From Fennellomyces sp. T-0311 (lineage: Eukaryota > Mucoromycota > Mucoromycetes > Mucorales > Lichtheimiaceae): 64,000 nucleotides of DNA. Position 1 is the first letter of the stretch; each line of letters starts with the position of its first letter. The translations under genes and the position numbers were made by a program. The DNA is taken from NCBI GenBank assembly GCA_025266875.1, contig JALLLT010000011.1, positions 930,001-994,000 of the forward strand. Direction: 5' to 3'. The notes beneath the pieces are model-generated. The model made no database searches and was not told the DNA's origin. It was given only the letters and a program-made list of their open reading frames with translations. Shown here in pieces: positions 1 to 12,139 of this stretch.

Positions 1-99
1 ACTGGCGAAAGATGAAACTGAGTATGAAAAACGCGTGTGATAAGTACCACACACTGAGCTTCTTTTTCTCTGTAGAACTACTCTCCACCTTTTCCCATC

Positions 100-1651
100 A
101 TGACTGACTCTCCTGCTGCCGGCCCACCCAAGCTTCCTTCCCATATCAAGAAGCCAAATGAGGAAGAACACAAAAAGACCCTGGATGAAATCAACGCGAA
201 AATCGACAAGCTGAAGAAGCAGATGGTAACTACCTTTACCTGTGTTTTTCATCATCTGGAAATTAACACTTTGGTAGGATGCGGTCAAGGAGAAAATCAA
301 CAAGCTGCCTGGTAAATCGGACAACACGCGCCGGGATGAGCTCCGTGCTCAACTGGCTGACTTGCGTGATAAGCAGGCTGAAATAAAGAAGGGCAAACAG
401 GCTGTGTATCAACAGCTGGACGCATTGAACGACTCGATCCGTAAAAAGGTACAGTATATAATTCAAATGGAATATCCAATAAATGACTCATTTGGCAATA
501 TAGGTTAGCAACATCAAGTCCTTCCAGGCCAAGGTCCCTTACAAGACCGTGGCTGAGGTCGATGTCCGCATCAGCGAGCTCGAGAGCAAGATCGAAGCTG
601 GTGTACGACTTGTTGAGGAAAAGAAGGTAACAGCAGTCTGAAAGGAGGAAGGCGTGATGCTTATGCACAATTTATCAAGATGCTGCAAGAAATCTCTCTG
701 TTGAAGCGCAGCCGTCAAACGGTGGAGGGTCTGGATGAACAGCAGGAAGCCATTGACAAGGAACGTGCAATCTACGACGAACTGCGGAAAAACATTGACG
801 ACAGCGAGTCCAAAAAGTACAGCGAGCAATATGAAAAGGCCAATGCCGAACTCAAGGATATCCAGAACGATCAGAACCAGGCACGCGAAGTCCGCAACAA
901 ACTGTACGACGAACGAACACGGATCAAGGGATTGTTGGACGAAGAGTACAACAAGCTCCGAGCAACTCGCGACGAGCACCGCAAGGCCAATGATGAATAC
1001 TACACGTTTATCCGCCAACTGCGCGAATACAAGCGTGAGCAGGAGAAACTGCGCAAGCAGCAGATCGAACAAGAGAAGCGTCAGGAGGCAGCCCAGAAGG
1101 AATTGGAATTGGCTTCGTTGCCAGCATTCGAACACGAGATCACACTGTGCGAGAACCTGTCCAACTTTTTGCAAGGCTTTTTGGGTGGAGCCAACCCTGC
1201 AGAGACCAAGGCAGCAGCTGATCAAACGGCAAGTGCGCCAGGCCGTGAAATTAACATGCCTGAAGGTGTTGCTCTGAAGAAGAAGTCCGAGCGTGAGGAG
1301 GATTATTTCGTCGGTGGCGGCAAGAAGAAGGGTCACAAGGGCTCGCAGGCCGCAAAGGAAAAGAAGTCAGACACGCTCAAGTTACCATTGTCAACCATGG
1401 AAGGTTTCTTTGAAGTCAAGGTTACCGTGCCAACCAAGATCTCCGATATCCCCAACACCCTGGAGAAGCTTAAGGAACGCAAGGAGCAGTACTTGGCTGA
1501 GCAGCCCAAGGTGACTGAGGAGAACAAGAAGCGGGCGCAGGAGAAGATTGCTGCCATGCTCAAGAAGGAAGAGGAGGAAAAGAAGTTTGCAGATGCCGAA
1601 GCTGCTGAAAAGAAGGCTGAAGAGACTCCAGCCGCTGCTGAATCCCAATAG
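100..1651 (+). CDS. BFR1: BFR1-like nuclear segregation / polysome-associated coiled-coil protein
   Basis: Four exons are inferred: 100-225, 278-448, 504-626 and 680-1651, all phase 0, giving about 463 residues, close to the length of yeast Bfr1. Every intron is 50-55 bases with GT..AG borders. The protein is a long, highly charged coiled coil rich in K, E, R and Q. It opens with a short proline-rich leader, followed by a helical region containing repeated R-x-E-L / L-x-x-K patterns. The tail is lysine- and alanine-rich (KKEEEEKK). From family knowledge, Bfr1 binds mRNP and polysomes at the ER and influences secretion and ploidy. No catalytic motif is expected and none is seen. The start is the first ATG after a pyrimidine-rich leader. 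Recognition rests on the overall pattern and length, so the family call is good but the exact role in this organism is inferred. Confidence 0.82.
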
Positions 1652-1780
1652 TTGGGAAGGACGATGGAAAAAAAGGGTTCTGTATCATTATAGAGACATC
1701 AAAAAATCTAAGTTCTTGTATGTACATCACATTAAAAAAAAGGTGGATATCTCATTACGTATTATTTTTAAAGAAAAAGA

Positions 1781-3552
1781 TCACTTATTTAACTCCTCAG
1801 CGGACCACTCTAGTACACCGTTATCGACGTGTTCTTCTGCTGATCCGCTTCCCTCTTCCTCTTCATTCTTTGGCTGCTTGTTACCATTTTGTAGACATGC
1901 AAAGAGATTTTCGCTTTCTTGGGTATCATCGTGTTGGTCCTCTTTTTCGGATTCTAGGACGACGAACGATTTTTGCCGTTGGCGAACGTTCCACTGGAGC
2001 GAGCATTGGAGGGATGAGAACCAGTCGTTCCCAGATTCTGTGCGACACACTGTTGGCATTGGATATTTCGACATGCTTATCCGCACATGGTCACCCGCTA
2101 ACGGATGTAAATGGTCATCTATCAGTAACTATATCACTCTTTGACAAGCGCAGCAGCCTACGTTTCAATTCGACGCGGTTGCGTCCGTCAAAGCTGCAAT
2201 AGGCGGATCGGCTTGACCCGAAAGGAACCACGACACGGATTGTCATGGTTTCTGGCAACAACATAGGACGAAAGCTCAATGTGTGGGGACAAATTGGTGT
2301 GACAAGGATTGCACGGATATCAGGATGCGTCAGCGAACCGTGCGCCGATAACTAAATAATAAGCCCACTATGTCAGCTGACTGGCGAAAAAAAGGCAATC
2401 GAAACATTGTAAAACTTGTTTACCGAGTATGCAGTAGAGCCTGTTGGTGTAGCAATCACCAGACCGTCGGCTTGGACAGTAGTCAAGTGCCGCTCATCCC
2501 CAAACAGCTCCAGCATGGACATGTATGAACTGGGCCCTCGATCGACGACCAGTTCATTGAGGACTTCGTAAGTTTCGCATGGTACCGTAGTGTAGCAAGG
2601 AATCTTGGCATTGAGATACTCGCGTTCTGCTTCTGAGATACGATGGGATTCCTGCTGCAGCTGCTTCTTCATCCATGCCGTTTCAAGTAACCCGGTGGTT
2701 TTGTCCGCAGTCTTTGGAGATTCACACTCCTCAACATGACGATACACAGTGCAGGATAAACGCATTCGAACAGTGTTCCGGAACCCCTCCCCATCAAATA
2801 AATCATTGAGTGCCTCGCGGTGCTCGCTGTACGAAAACGGGGCAAGGAAGTTCAGCGATCCGAGATGGACGGACAAGACTGGCGGGACGACCGTTTGAAA
2901 CAACCATGACGTAAACAAGACCGTGCCGTCGCCTCCGAGCTAAGATAGCCAGCGATTGACATTACACACATGTTACATATATATATATATATATATCCAT
3001 ACGAACTTACGGTGATGATGAGATGAAACTTGCTAGGGTTTTTGTGACAAAGTGACGGTGTCCAGAATCTGAGCTTCTCTTTATAGATCGGGTTTTTCTC
3101 CACAAGCTGGGCATACTGGAAGCTCTTGGACTGCTCGAGATGGCCATCAACGTAACTAAGTGTGTTGCTGGTGAGAAGGTCAAAGTTATGGTGCGGTGTG
3201 CTTCGCGTTCATATATACACTGTGAACGGGTACTGTTTGCCAAATCGAGGTGTTGTAACCAGCCATTCGGTCAAAGCGCGCGTGTAACCCAACAAACGAC
3301 TGTCTCCGGCTTTGGTGATAATAAGGATCGTGTCGTTTCTCGCCTGCCACTTGACGCGGGAATGAGCTTATTTTTGGATGAGTCCGTCTTGTATAACCGC
3401 TTCATCGGGACCTTACATAAATAGCCCATCACATCTGGAATGTCGAGATCGGGTATGTATGTGGTGGCTCGGCGCGGCTGGTTCCTAGTGTGATTCGCAG
3501 CGGTGGCGGCTCGGTTCACATCGAGCGTCTCGTGGATATCTGGTTGCTGCAT
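1781..3552 (-). CDS. NAD(H) kinase (ATP-NAD kinase, Utr1/Pos5 family)
   Basis: Six exons are inferred on the minus strand: 3552-3417, 3366-3219, 3155-3011, 2939-2424, 2351-2162 and 2097-1781. They sum to 1452 bases (483 residues). The enzyme phosphorylates NAD+ (or NADH) to NADP(H). Diagnostic motifs are seen: the GGDGT phosphate-binding loop opens exon 4, and TPTGSTAYS closes it and continues into the next exon. These are followed by HPDIRAILVTPICPHTLSF and a tail with SKYPMPTVC. An N-terminal segment (ILIITKAG, LTEWL) matches the start of the fungal kinase core. The acidic C-terminal tail is typical of the cytosolic Utr1-like branch; no mitochondrial leader is obvious. The gene diverges from PEX11 across about 180 bases. 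The donor of exon 5 (giving LKPGDHV) is the least certain junction. Confidence 0.9.
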
Positions 3553-3731
3553 TGGACTATAAAAGAAGAAGGAAAAAGAGAACCCTTGTCAATGCAAAAA
3601 TCGCCTGTGCACACCTTTTAAAAAAAAGTCAGCTTTTGATGGAATTGAGCGGGGATTTAAAAATGGATGATTTATCACATGCGGACAACCTCGTCCGTTC
3701 CTTTCCTCTTTTCTTCTCCACACTCAAAATT
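3553..3731. promoter_or_regulatory. Shared divergent promoter between NAD kinase and PEX11
   Basis: Only about 180 bases separate the ATG of the minus-strand NAD kinase from the ATG of the plus-strand PEX11. Both 5' untranslated leaders and the core promoters must therefore lie in this interval. A poly-A stretch near 3625 and a pyrimidine-rich tract just before the PEX11 ATG are visible. No specific factor site is claimed. Confidence 0.5.
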
Positions 3732-4617
3732 ATGTCCAAGCCCTTGAACCCTCTCGCCATCGCCAAGCTCCTTGGGCCCTCCAACCCCAAGCTGGATCAT
3801 CTGATTCGGTTCCTCAACACCGTCAGAGGCACCGACAAAGTGCTCATGGTAAGCACATGCGGCAGGTACTTGGTGCGGACGAACGCAAACTCAACAAACG
3901 ACGATCATTGTAGTTTATCCAATACTGGTCCAAGATTGTCATTTTCTTCCTCAACAAGCGTATGGGTGGATTAGGCAGCAAACGTATCCAGAACCTTGCG
4001 TCACCGGTCAGCGACTTTCGCATTCTGCTACGTTACTACGGTTTGCTCCCGATGGTACAGTACATGAACTACATTGAATTCCATCCACCCGCCACGCCAC
4101 TCGCGCTGGGCATTGAGCGTCTCCAGAACTGGTGCAACATCATCTACTACCCGCTCGAGCATATTTACTGGCTGGGCGCTCACCAGGTCATCCCGCTGTC
4201 GGACGACAAGACCAACAAGATTGGTATTTGGAGCTGTCGGTTCTGGGCAGCCTATGTGGTGCTGGAATACGGTCGTTTGGCAGAGCAGTACCGCTGCCTG
4301 AAGAAGCGTGAGACGGGCTTGTTGAAGCGGATCAAGGCGGGCGATGTGGAGACGGACGAGGACCCCGAGGCCGAAATGGCAAGCATCAAGGCCGAGCGGT
4401 CATCGATCTTTGTCAACACCATGATCAACTCAGGGTAATTTGTTTAAAGGCTGTGGATTGCGGGTTACTCATCGCTAACCCATTGAAACTCAGATACCTG
4501 CCTCTGACCGTGCACTGGTCGCTGGAGAAGGGCCTCATTTCGGATGTGTGGGTTGGCTTGTTTGGTGGATTCGCATCCATCTTCCAGATCTACGCCGCAT
4601 GGCGCGATACCGCTTAA
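3732..4617 (+). CDS. PEX11: Peroxin 11 family, peroxisomal membrane elongation factor
   Basis: Three exons (3732-3848, 3914-4434, 4494-4617) sum to 762 bases, or 253 residues, close to the usual 230-260 for Pex11. The N-terminus has the amphipathic stretch and the LDHLIRFLNTVRGTDKVLM segment typical of the family. It is followed by R-rich helices, a long charged loop (residues about 165-195) and a final hydrophobic segment ending in the alternating G-x-F-G-G pattern. From family knowledge, Pex11 inserts in the peroxisomal membrane, tubulates it and recruits the fission machinery. The start is the ATG that gives this conserved N-terminus; a longer upstream reading lacks family features. It is transcribed divergently from the NAD kinase. 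Confidence 0.9.
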
Positions 4618-4848
4618 GCATCCCCCCTCTGCGCTCCTTCTTTTTACCCATATATGTTAATTATGTTCTTTTATAACGTAAAAGTTTGCGTCCTAGCGAC
4701 CCTAACACTGCAACTCCAACTGCCAATCGCCATACCACTGCTATAGAAATCGCCCTACGAATAGCCTTTTGAAAAGACTTTATCGTGTCTTGTTTCCTAC
4801 CATTTTTGTCAGTAAAAAAAATTCTACCACCGTTCGCCGTGCCTTGTG

Positions 4849-5878
4849 TTACCTTTGGGCAGGCTGCAACCAGAGGAAGAACCGGTACAACCATCCAATG
4901 TCCCGCTGCGAAAAGGCTGGATGCTGGTTCGCCATCTTTACAAATTGCTGCTGCCATGCAGGCCTCCCGTCGTGTCGGCGCGTCGTGAACTCAATCAGCT
5001 CACTTGTCATGCCCAGTGTCATGCCCCACAGCCGCATCTGGTGCTTCTCGTCCGTGGGAAGGTCAATTGCTGGAAAGGCGACGCTGCCGAGCATGATCGA
5101 GGTGCGAACAGGTGTATCAGGATACGCTTCTGTTGATAAAAAGTACCGCAGAGGCACCCCTACATGCGGTGTGTCAGCCCATCCATCCACATGTCAGTAA
5201 CCACGAATTACATTGAGCAAGAGCAACCTCAGACTCTTGGATCGTCATCGGAGGGGTATCGGGTACGACCTGAATATACACTGCCAAACATGATTCAGCA
5301 ATTATAGCCCCGGGAATATCGCATGTGTGTGCGTCTCACCATGGGGTACCAGCACCATCATCAATTTGCCTTGCATATTGGTCACTTCGCGAGCATCTAA
5401 AAGTCCCACTGGCAAAAACGCAGGGCTGGCCAGATCGAGTCCAATTTCTTCCAACGTTTCTCTAACCGCTGTCTCCTCATCGTTTTCATTTGGCTCATTC
5501 TTTCCACCCGGGAATGCCACATGTCCAGACCATCTATTTGATTCATTCAGCCCGCCATTCCCACTTCCCACACCTCTCTTTCTCTCCTCCCCCTGTGTGT
5601 GTGTGTGTGCTCATACCTATCGCTGGCTCGTGTGGCTCTAAGAATAAATAGCAATTCTGGCTCACTCTCTTGGACCCAAGGTTGTTCCAGAAACTCATTA
5701 ATAGTGGATGCTGGTGCTGCATTGACGGGCTGCGAAGGACGGCATCGCAGAATGGCAGCTACGCATGCTCGTCGTGGTTGCTCGGGTGGTGAGTCAATAT
5801 GCAGCGAGCGGTACTGCTGCAGCTGCTGGCAAAGGGTCCTCAGAGCTATTGCGTATTTTTCATTTAATGAACGGGACC
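4849..5878 (-). CDS. Nudix hydrolase (possibly CoA/NDP-X pyrophosphatase-like), 5' end uncertain
   Basis: The coding exons read on the minus strand are about 5878-5617, 5533-5340, 5280-5212 and 5159-4849. The Nudix box is complete and sits in the 5533-5340 exon. It fits G-x5-E-x7-R-E-x2-E-E-x-G, preceded by RWSGHVAFPGGK. The box coordinates Mg2+ and cleaves a nucleoside diphosphate linked to another moiety. The upstream exon supplies a helical N-terminus ending in LFILRATRASD, where the last codon is split by the intron. The true initiation codon is not resolved: the frame is open back to an AG at 5879, so a small first exon probably lies upstream between 5880 and 6200. The C-terminal exon carries a polar sequence without a known motif. 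The downstream WVPLRYF segment follows an intron with a GTAATT donor. The substrate cannot be told from sequence. Confidence 0.75.
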
Positions 5879-6228
5879 CTTAAAGTTTCGTTATTGTTTG
5901 TTGTACCTTGCATCGTTCCACTTGCAGAAAAGAAAAGCGCTGAGATTTTTTCATGACAAAGCAAAAATGTGCCTGATATATGGCATGTGTGTGTGAAAAG
6001 ATCCCGTTGTCATGGATAACACGTAACCAAGGACCAGATTTGCCATGACAAATGCCCGTTGCAAAAAGAATAGCCAACGCGCAGTTTCTTTGTAATTCAG
6101 AATCGCTTGAATGACCACCCAAAAAAAGAATCCTTCCACGGCCTCTAACGTCCAAGGATGGACGGGTATTCTCTTTACTTTCTTCCCTGAGCAATGTCTC
6201 TTTATGGTTGAATTAAAGAGCTTTTCTA

Positions 6229-6818
6229 TTATAAACTTTTGCGCAAAATGTAAGCGTCCCGTGGCTCGATGTGCTTGTAATAGTCCTTTTCGGTGCCCAC
6301 CACCTCAAAGCCGTGCTTCTTGTAAAAGTTCAATGCCGATTCGTTGGTGATCTGGACGTGAAGATAGATGGACGAGTAGGGCGATGCGTGTTCCAAAATG
6401 TGTTCCAAAAGTTGACGGCCTATTATCGAAAGTTGAGTGATCCCCACTGATTGCTATAAGCTTCCAACCATACCTAAACCAAGCTGTCGGTATGGCTTCA
6501 GTACGCCCAAAGTCATCATATATAGACGCGTCTCGCCGTCTTTGGTCTCTTTGCGGCAGCATACAGCGCCAACGCACACGTCATTAAAGTATACTAGCCA
6601 GTTGTTAGTTTTGAGTTTTTTTTTTTTTTTCTACTTTTTGATCAATGTGTCAACGCACCTAATTTTGCAAGCTCGCCAACTTCTAGCACGTCTTGGTAGA
6701 ACTTCTCTCCGTAATTAACAGGGAAAATAACCTGATTTAATTTACGTAACTGGCCCACATTATTGGGAGTGACATCGCCAAGTGAAATACGTCCGGAAGT
6801 CATGATGGAAGGCGACAT
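6229..6818 (-). CDS. NAA50: N-alpha-acetyltransferase 50 (San/NAA50), GNAT family
   Basis: Three exons (6818-6659, 6593-6474, 6419-6229) give 471 bases, 156 residues. The protein matches NAA50 from end to end: an N-terminal LNQVIFPVNYGEKFYQDVLE, a YMMTLGVLKPYRQLGLG acetyl-CoA loop (the Q/R-x-x-G-x-G/A motif A of GNAT enzymes) and then YLHVQITNESALNFYKKHGF. NAA50 acetylates Met-initiated N-termini and is linked to sister-chromatid cohesion, usually bound to the NatA complex. An ATG at 6803 would give a protein five residues shorter, and the frame is open upstream to 6896, so the exact start is uncertain. The exon 1/2 intron contains a long poly-T (plus strand) around 6617-6630. Confidence 0.92.
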
Positions 6819-7004
6819 GACTTTTCCAAGAACGGACTTGCCACTTTCAACACTGAAAACATTTCTGAGATGAACATGAATTTGATTGGCTCTCATTCGA
6901 TCTATATACTTGACAAGTGCAGCACATCAATGCAGACCCTGCGCGTCCAAGCTCGATTCTACCTGAAAGCAACCCACTGCATCGTTTGGTGATGAGGTTT
7001 ATTG

Positions 7005-9081
7005 CTACGTCTCAAGTGTTTTTACTCTTCGCTTTAAATAACGCAAGTGTTCCTCAGTAATTGATACACAACGTTTTATAGTTAACGTATCCAGTCTGTG
7101 GCTTCGTGTATCGAGGAGTCCCCGTAACCCGTCGATCGTCACGTTTGATATACCATTCAAGTAGACCGTTGTTAACTTGTTACAATCACCCAGATCGTAC
7201 ATCACCGTATCTGAAACCGTCGTCATATCTGTCAGTTTAACACACTTGAGTTGGGCCCCTATCCTGGAAAAGAACGTTTCAACTGCATCTGTGCTGACTT
7301 GATTTAATCCACCCAAGGTTACTTCTTGCATCGTCCTTACGCCTGCTAGTGCGATCAAAACTTCATCCGTTATCTCATTGCAGTATCGCAAGGTGATGGA
7401 GTTCAGTACCGTCGGTCGTGAGACGGAGAGTCTTGTGTATCTTTCAAACAGCTCGATCATGCCTGCAGAGTTCGAACCAGTATCCACGCCACTTGTATGT
7501 GATAGCTCAAAAGTGGCGAGAGGAGGTAATTGCGTCAGTGCTCTAGCTATTGTGCTTAGGTCATGAACGCATATGGCTTCCAAGTGCTGCAACGTAGCTG
7601 AATCGCGGATCGACGGTAACATGAATTGTTGTATACCCGCGTGAGACCAGAATGTCAATCTGGACACGTTTTCTAGTCTAAAATCGGGATAAAGTGTGTA
7701 CATCCTCCGTAGTTGGGAATCAGTTAGGGCTGCGGTTGATACATAAAAGGTCTCTAACGTCTTTCTGTGCTTGTACACAAGTGGCATAAACACCGAAGCC
7801 GGTAACGCTGCCCCACCATTGTTGGTATAGATCATTCGCAGTCCCGGTGAAGGACTACCATCCAGTTCAGGGATGTTGAAGGAAGGATTGTACCCCAAGA
7901 TTTCCAGATTTGCTGCATGTGTAGTGATCGGAACAAATACAGAGGGGTCACATCCATTCATAACTAGCCGTCGCAAATGATGACATCGTTGCAACATCAT
8001 ATCAATATCATCCGCAGAGGTGGAGCTTGATGATAAGTGCAAGCTTTCGAGCGGATGATCATTATCCACAAGCGAAAAATCGCCGCATAAAGCCATCATC
8101 GATGCCTCCGTAGTGTAGGTAACATTCGTCACGTTGCTGCATGACAAGAGAATCTCTGCCAAGGAGACAGTGTGCTCACTGGCGCCTAGATTCAGATCTA
8201 GAATCTGCAGTGTCGATCTCGTTTGCCAAAATCCGATTGATAATGCACCGACGTAGGACAGCAGATTTTGCGTCGACATGGCTGGTGTTACATTATTGTG
8301 GTCAGTTCTCCTTAAAGATAACGATATCGTGATTCATGTACATACCTGTCATCGTAAGTGATTTGAGTCTTTTGAACTGTCCTTCTTTAAGATTCTTTAT
8401 GTATATCGAACGAGTCGTTTCCAAGTACGTGTTTATCGTCAGAAATTCAACGTGAGGGGCAATGTTTGTCACAAAGCTAGTTAGCTGATCATGATTCTCA
8501 TCGACTATCAATTGATTCCATGCAGTTGCGCAATCGAGTGTTCGTTCCCGCCAGGCTTTGGAGACCATCAAGCATTCTATCTTTGCGGACTCTGACAGTG
8601 GTGCAAGAATTTCACTTATGACCTCAAATGGAAGTGCCGTAATAAAGTCTATTTTCTTTTCTCCTAACAACATGGCGGTCGACATAGCTATCACAAGACG
8701 GTCGACATCCGGAGTTTCCCGTGGCACGGAATCCAGTCCTATGCCATAGGACTTGATTGCTTGATCCTGCTGGCCATACATGGAGAGAAGACCTCCTTTC
8801 CGAAGATACCCAGCTGCCGAATCGGGAGCATAACGAATCATCTCCTCACTGTCTCCGATAGCCAGGTAAAGCTGACCTTGCATCGAGTGCGCATGTGCTC
8901 GTACGTCGAGAAGAGCAAGAAGTAGGTCAGATTGACGAACTTGGTATATCACGTCCGTAGCAACCCGTACTGTTTGTCGATAGTCACGTCCTTCGATCGC
9001 AGTATTGAGATCTTGGATCAGTCCGGATAATGCTGACAACAAGCTGATATAGGGGACAGATGGTAATATGGGCGTATCCAT
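7005..9081 (-). CDS. TPR / F-box / LRR protein, Dia2-Pof3-like SCF receptor (paralogue a)
   Basis: Two exons (9081-8346 and 8281-7005) sum to 2013 bases, or 670 residues. The order is: N-terminal TPR-like helices (residues about 20-140, with AGYLRKGGLLSMYGQQDQAI), then an F-box (about 155-200, IDFITALPFEVISEIL ... SKAWRERTL), then repeated leucine-rich units to the end (VTEVTLGGLNQVS, CVSITEEHLRYLK). This order is that of yeast Dia2 and fission-yeast Pof3, which recruit substrates to the Skp1-Cullin1 ubiquitin ligase. The role here is inferred from architecture. It is the rightmost-reading member of a group of five and shares its single intron position with the others. A more upstream ATG at 9135 would add 18 residues; the chosen start aligns better with the paralogues. 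Confidence 0.8.
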
Positions 9082-9588
9082 GTGGAAGAAAAAGTGGGAA
9101 AATTTTAAATTGAGGAGGAAGAAACGTTTTTTCAAACAGTAAAACTTTGCGGCGCACCCTTTTTTTGCGTCTAAACCTTATTTCCATTTTCGCACTTGGG
9201 CTTGGGAACTCTCTTTTTCGGTACTTTGCTTTTGCTCTCATCAAGCCGGCTTTGTTTACTCGACATTTTGTGGCTTTCAATACAGATGTGTCGCTGACAA
9301 CTGCTTTGCTTCTGTTTGAATTAGCTCGTGTAACACGATGGATAGCGAAAACAAACGGATTCCATGCAACGCGCCCTAAGTACGTGAATATGCATGATTG
9401 TGTAACGTGGTATGCATAAGACGTTAGATCCCATGGATATGGATTGTTGATATATAACAAGGAACACCAGCCAGCACTTCCCGTTGAATAATCCTGGATA
9501 CTAATACTATGTATATTCTGTAATGAAAGAGCATTGAAATGTAGCTATCCATACAGTCAAATATTCACTATATGTTACGTTACTTGGA
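9082..9588. other. Intergenic gap between paralogues a and b
   Basis: About 500 bases lie between the start of paralogue a and the end of paralogue b. I see no open frame with family features on either strand, only AT-rich sequence. It presumably contains the promoter of a and the terminator of b. Confidence 0.4.
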
Positions 9589-11764
9589 TTAAGCTACAGT
9601 CTTTACTTTTTGCTTCGCAAATTGGATGCATTCTTCAGTAATCGAACAGCATCCCGATACTGTCAACTTTTCCAAACTACGGCACTCTCCATCGAGAATA
9701 TTTCGTATTCCTTGATCCGTCACGCTTGATAGCTTGCCCAGCTCGATCTGCTTTAAGCACTTGAGTTCACCCAGGAGTGCCATATGGTTATCCTTAACGA
9801 CACTCAACTCGGCAAGGGTCACAGATGTCAATCCTTTGTCGGCTTTGCGGAAAAACTCGTCGATTCCCTCGCCGGTAACATTCTTTAAGCTGCGAAAAGT
9901 CACCGTGCGCAATGTCTTGATGTTCGCCAAAGAAGCAAGCACTGTGTCCGTTATTTCTGCGCAATACCGAAAAGTGAGACTTTCAAGGAAGCTTGAGATT
10001 CGGAAAGCTTTGCGTACTTGTCAAAAAGTGTAATCAAGCTGGCATTGTTTGTAGTAGTGTGCGTATGTGATATACGTAATTCGTTCGTCAGAGGGGGTAG
10101 TCTTCCGATAGTATTGATCACCGCTTGCAGATCATATATATTGGTTATACTTAGGTAAGTGAGAGTTTCTGTATCACGTATGGCTCGTAGCATAAGTTCC
10201 TGTATCCCTTTGAAACATCAAAATGACAGGCTTTTCAGCTTTTGAAACTTGAGATCCGCATAGGTAGTACTGAATTGTTGAAATTCGCTTCCTAGTATTG
10301 ACGAGATATTTGCGAATACTACAACAAGAGTCGCCATATTTTTGTAAAGTAGTGGAAAGAATTGTGAAACCGGTATCGCCGTGCCACCATCTTGCGTATA
10401 GATCATCTGTAGCCCGGATATACCAGGGACTTTTTCTTGCAACTCTTCAATTTGATACGGATGATTGTAGCCGAGAATCTCCAGGTTTGGTGCCTTTGTG
10501 TTGACTATGTTCAGAACTGTCGGATCGCATCCATTCATAATGAGGCGCCGCACTTGTCGACACCGCTTGAGCATAGATTCAATATCTGTACCTACGATAG
10601 AGCTTGCTTCCAGCTGTAAACTAGCAAGTGGATGACCATTTTTTACAGCCGAGATATTGCCCACTGATGCAGACATTGGAGATGCCACAGCATATGTCAA
10701 TTTGGTGACAGCACTGCACCCAAGGAGTACGTCTGCTAAAGTGATTGGATTTTGACTGTCGGTAAAGTCCAAACTGACCGCTGTCAATGTATGCCTTGTC
10801 TCCCAGAACGCTATCGAAAGCATTATAAGCTGCGAACGCAAATTTTGGGACGCTTGTGCTAGTGAAATAGTGTGAGAATTACTATTAAACTGTAAAAAAA
10901 AAGTAAAGTAATCAAAGTAGCTTTACCCGTTAGTACAATTGTTTGGATTTTTGTGAATGATCCTTTTTGCATATGCTCAAAGCAGTTCTCACGAGCTAGA
11001 TTTGAACCAGAATTGATTGCCAGTTTCTGAATCCACGGAGCGATGTGCGGTAGCATGTTGGTTAATTGGATGCTGGCAAGGTTGTCGTCAATCGAAAGTT
11101 CTTTCCACAGACTTTCACACTTCAAAGTTCGCTGTCTCCATGTCCTTGAGATGCTCAGGCATGTTACAATAGCTGCTTGCGGAAGTCGAGATAAGATATC
11201 GCTGGCAATTTCGCCTGGAAGTTGAGTGACAAGATCAATACATGTGGCGTTTAGAAATTCTGCTGCTTTTCTGGCAGTTTCGAGCTGATCAATTTGAGGG
11301 CAATCAGATCCTGCGTTTTCTAGACCTTTTTCGTACGTTTCGATCGCTTGCTTTTGTTGTCCGTAAGTGGAGAAAATGCTCCCTTTTCTCAAGTAACCAT
11401 TCGTCATTTCTGGCTTGTAGTCAATCATTTTTTGGGTATCGGCAATAGCTAGATCCCGCCGCCCTTGTTTAGCGTGACAGAAAGCACGGATGTCGAGTAG
11501 ATCCAGTAGTTGCAATTGCAAAGTTTGATCAATAGCCATGGTCACGTCATGGATTGCGTCTTGATATCTTTGGGACTCGATTGCCGTATTAATCTTTTCA
11601 GCCATGGATTGCAATGGCTTAAGGTCAATAAGGTTGATTGGTGGAAATTCAGCTTTGATCGTTCGGCTTTGAAATGAAGCTGAGGAGTCGCCCTGGTCTA
11701 CGTTTGGTACGGCATAGTCGTCGATTTCGGACCGGTGTGCAAGTACAGAATAATCCAACTGCAT
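9589..11764 (-). pseudogene. TPR / F-box / LRR paralogue b, disrupted by a stop and a frameshift
   Basis: The layout is the same as its neighbours: exon 11764-10927 (TPR plus F-box, CIDLVTQLPGEIASDIL ... SRTWRQRTL) and exon 10858-9589 (LRR). The exon sum of 2108 bases is not divisible by three. At 10220-10218 a TGA replaces the Trp codon that paralogues a, d and e carry in the motif [LF]-TF-W-x2-x-GIQ. Near 9985 the frame slips, so the last third reads only in another frame, which continues as LASLANIKTL to the stop at 9589. Nothing else is missing, so both lesions look recent. Its closest relative in the window is paralogue d. A truncated product of about 490 residues ending before the last LRRs could still be made. 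Confidence 0.8.
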
Positions 11765-12139
11765 TTTATAGTGTGGGAAGATCGGAAAAGAAAAAGTGGA
11801 ATTGGAGATCAAGTTATCAGCAATTAATTTTATTGAAGAAAAAACATGTGTCATATAAGGAAGAAGGTTAACAGGCTTGCGCCAGGATGTTTATCATTTG
11901 TGCTTATTTTATCAAAAACAAATATCAGTTATCCGACTATTTACGGCGCAAAAATGCAAAACCTATGGTATTGTAGTCAGATAATGTACATAGCTATAAC
12001 TTTTTATGTTCTTTTCAAAACGTTGAGATATAAATCCATCTTACGTATAGCTACATTAGTACATTATGAGCTGTGACAGTACAGTGGTTTACATATCAGA
12101 TATATTGCGACGCTTTCCATGCATAAGTACAATGCTACA
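11765..12139. other. Intergenic gap between paralogues b and c
   Basis: About 375 bases of AT-rich sequence without a supported gene. It holds the upstream region of pseudogene b and the 3' end of c. Confidence 0.4.

Noticed and set aside
539..1336. 265-codon minus-strand open frame opposite BFR1
   Set aside because: It is antisense to a well supported coding exon and has no domain; its Leu/Phe richness reflects the coiled-coil codons of BFR1.
1548..2202. Plus-strand frames of 160-198 codons downstream of BFR1
   Set aside because: They overlap the end of BFR1 and the C-terminal exons of NAD kinase in the wrong frame or strand.
5302..5571. ATG inside the intron before the Nudix exon as the gene start
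   Set aside because: The leading MGSGNGG residues come from intron sequence; splicing 5617 to 5533 gives a continuous conserved frame instead.
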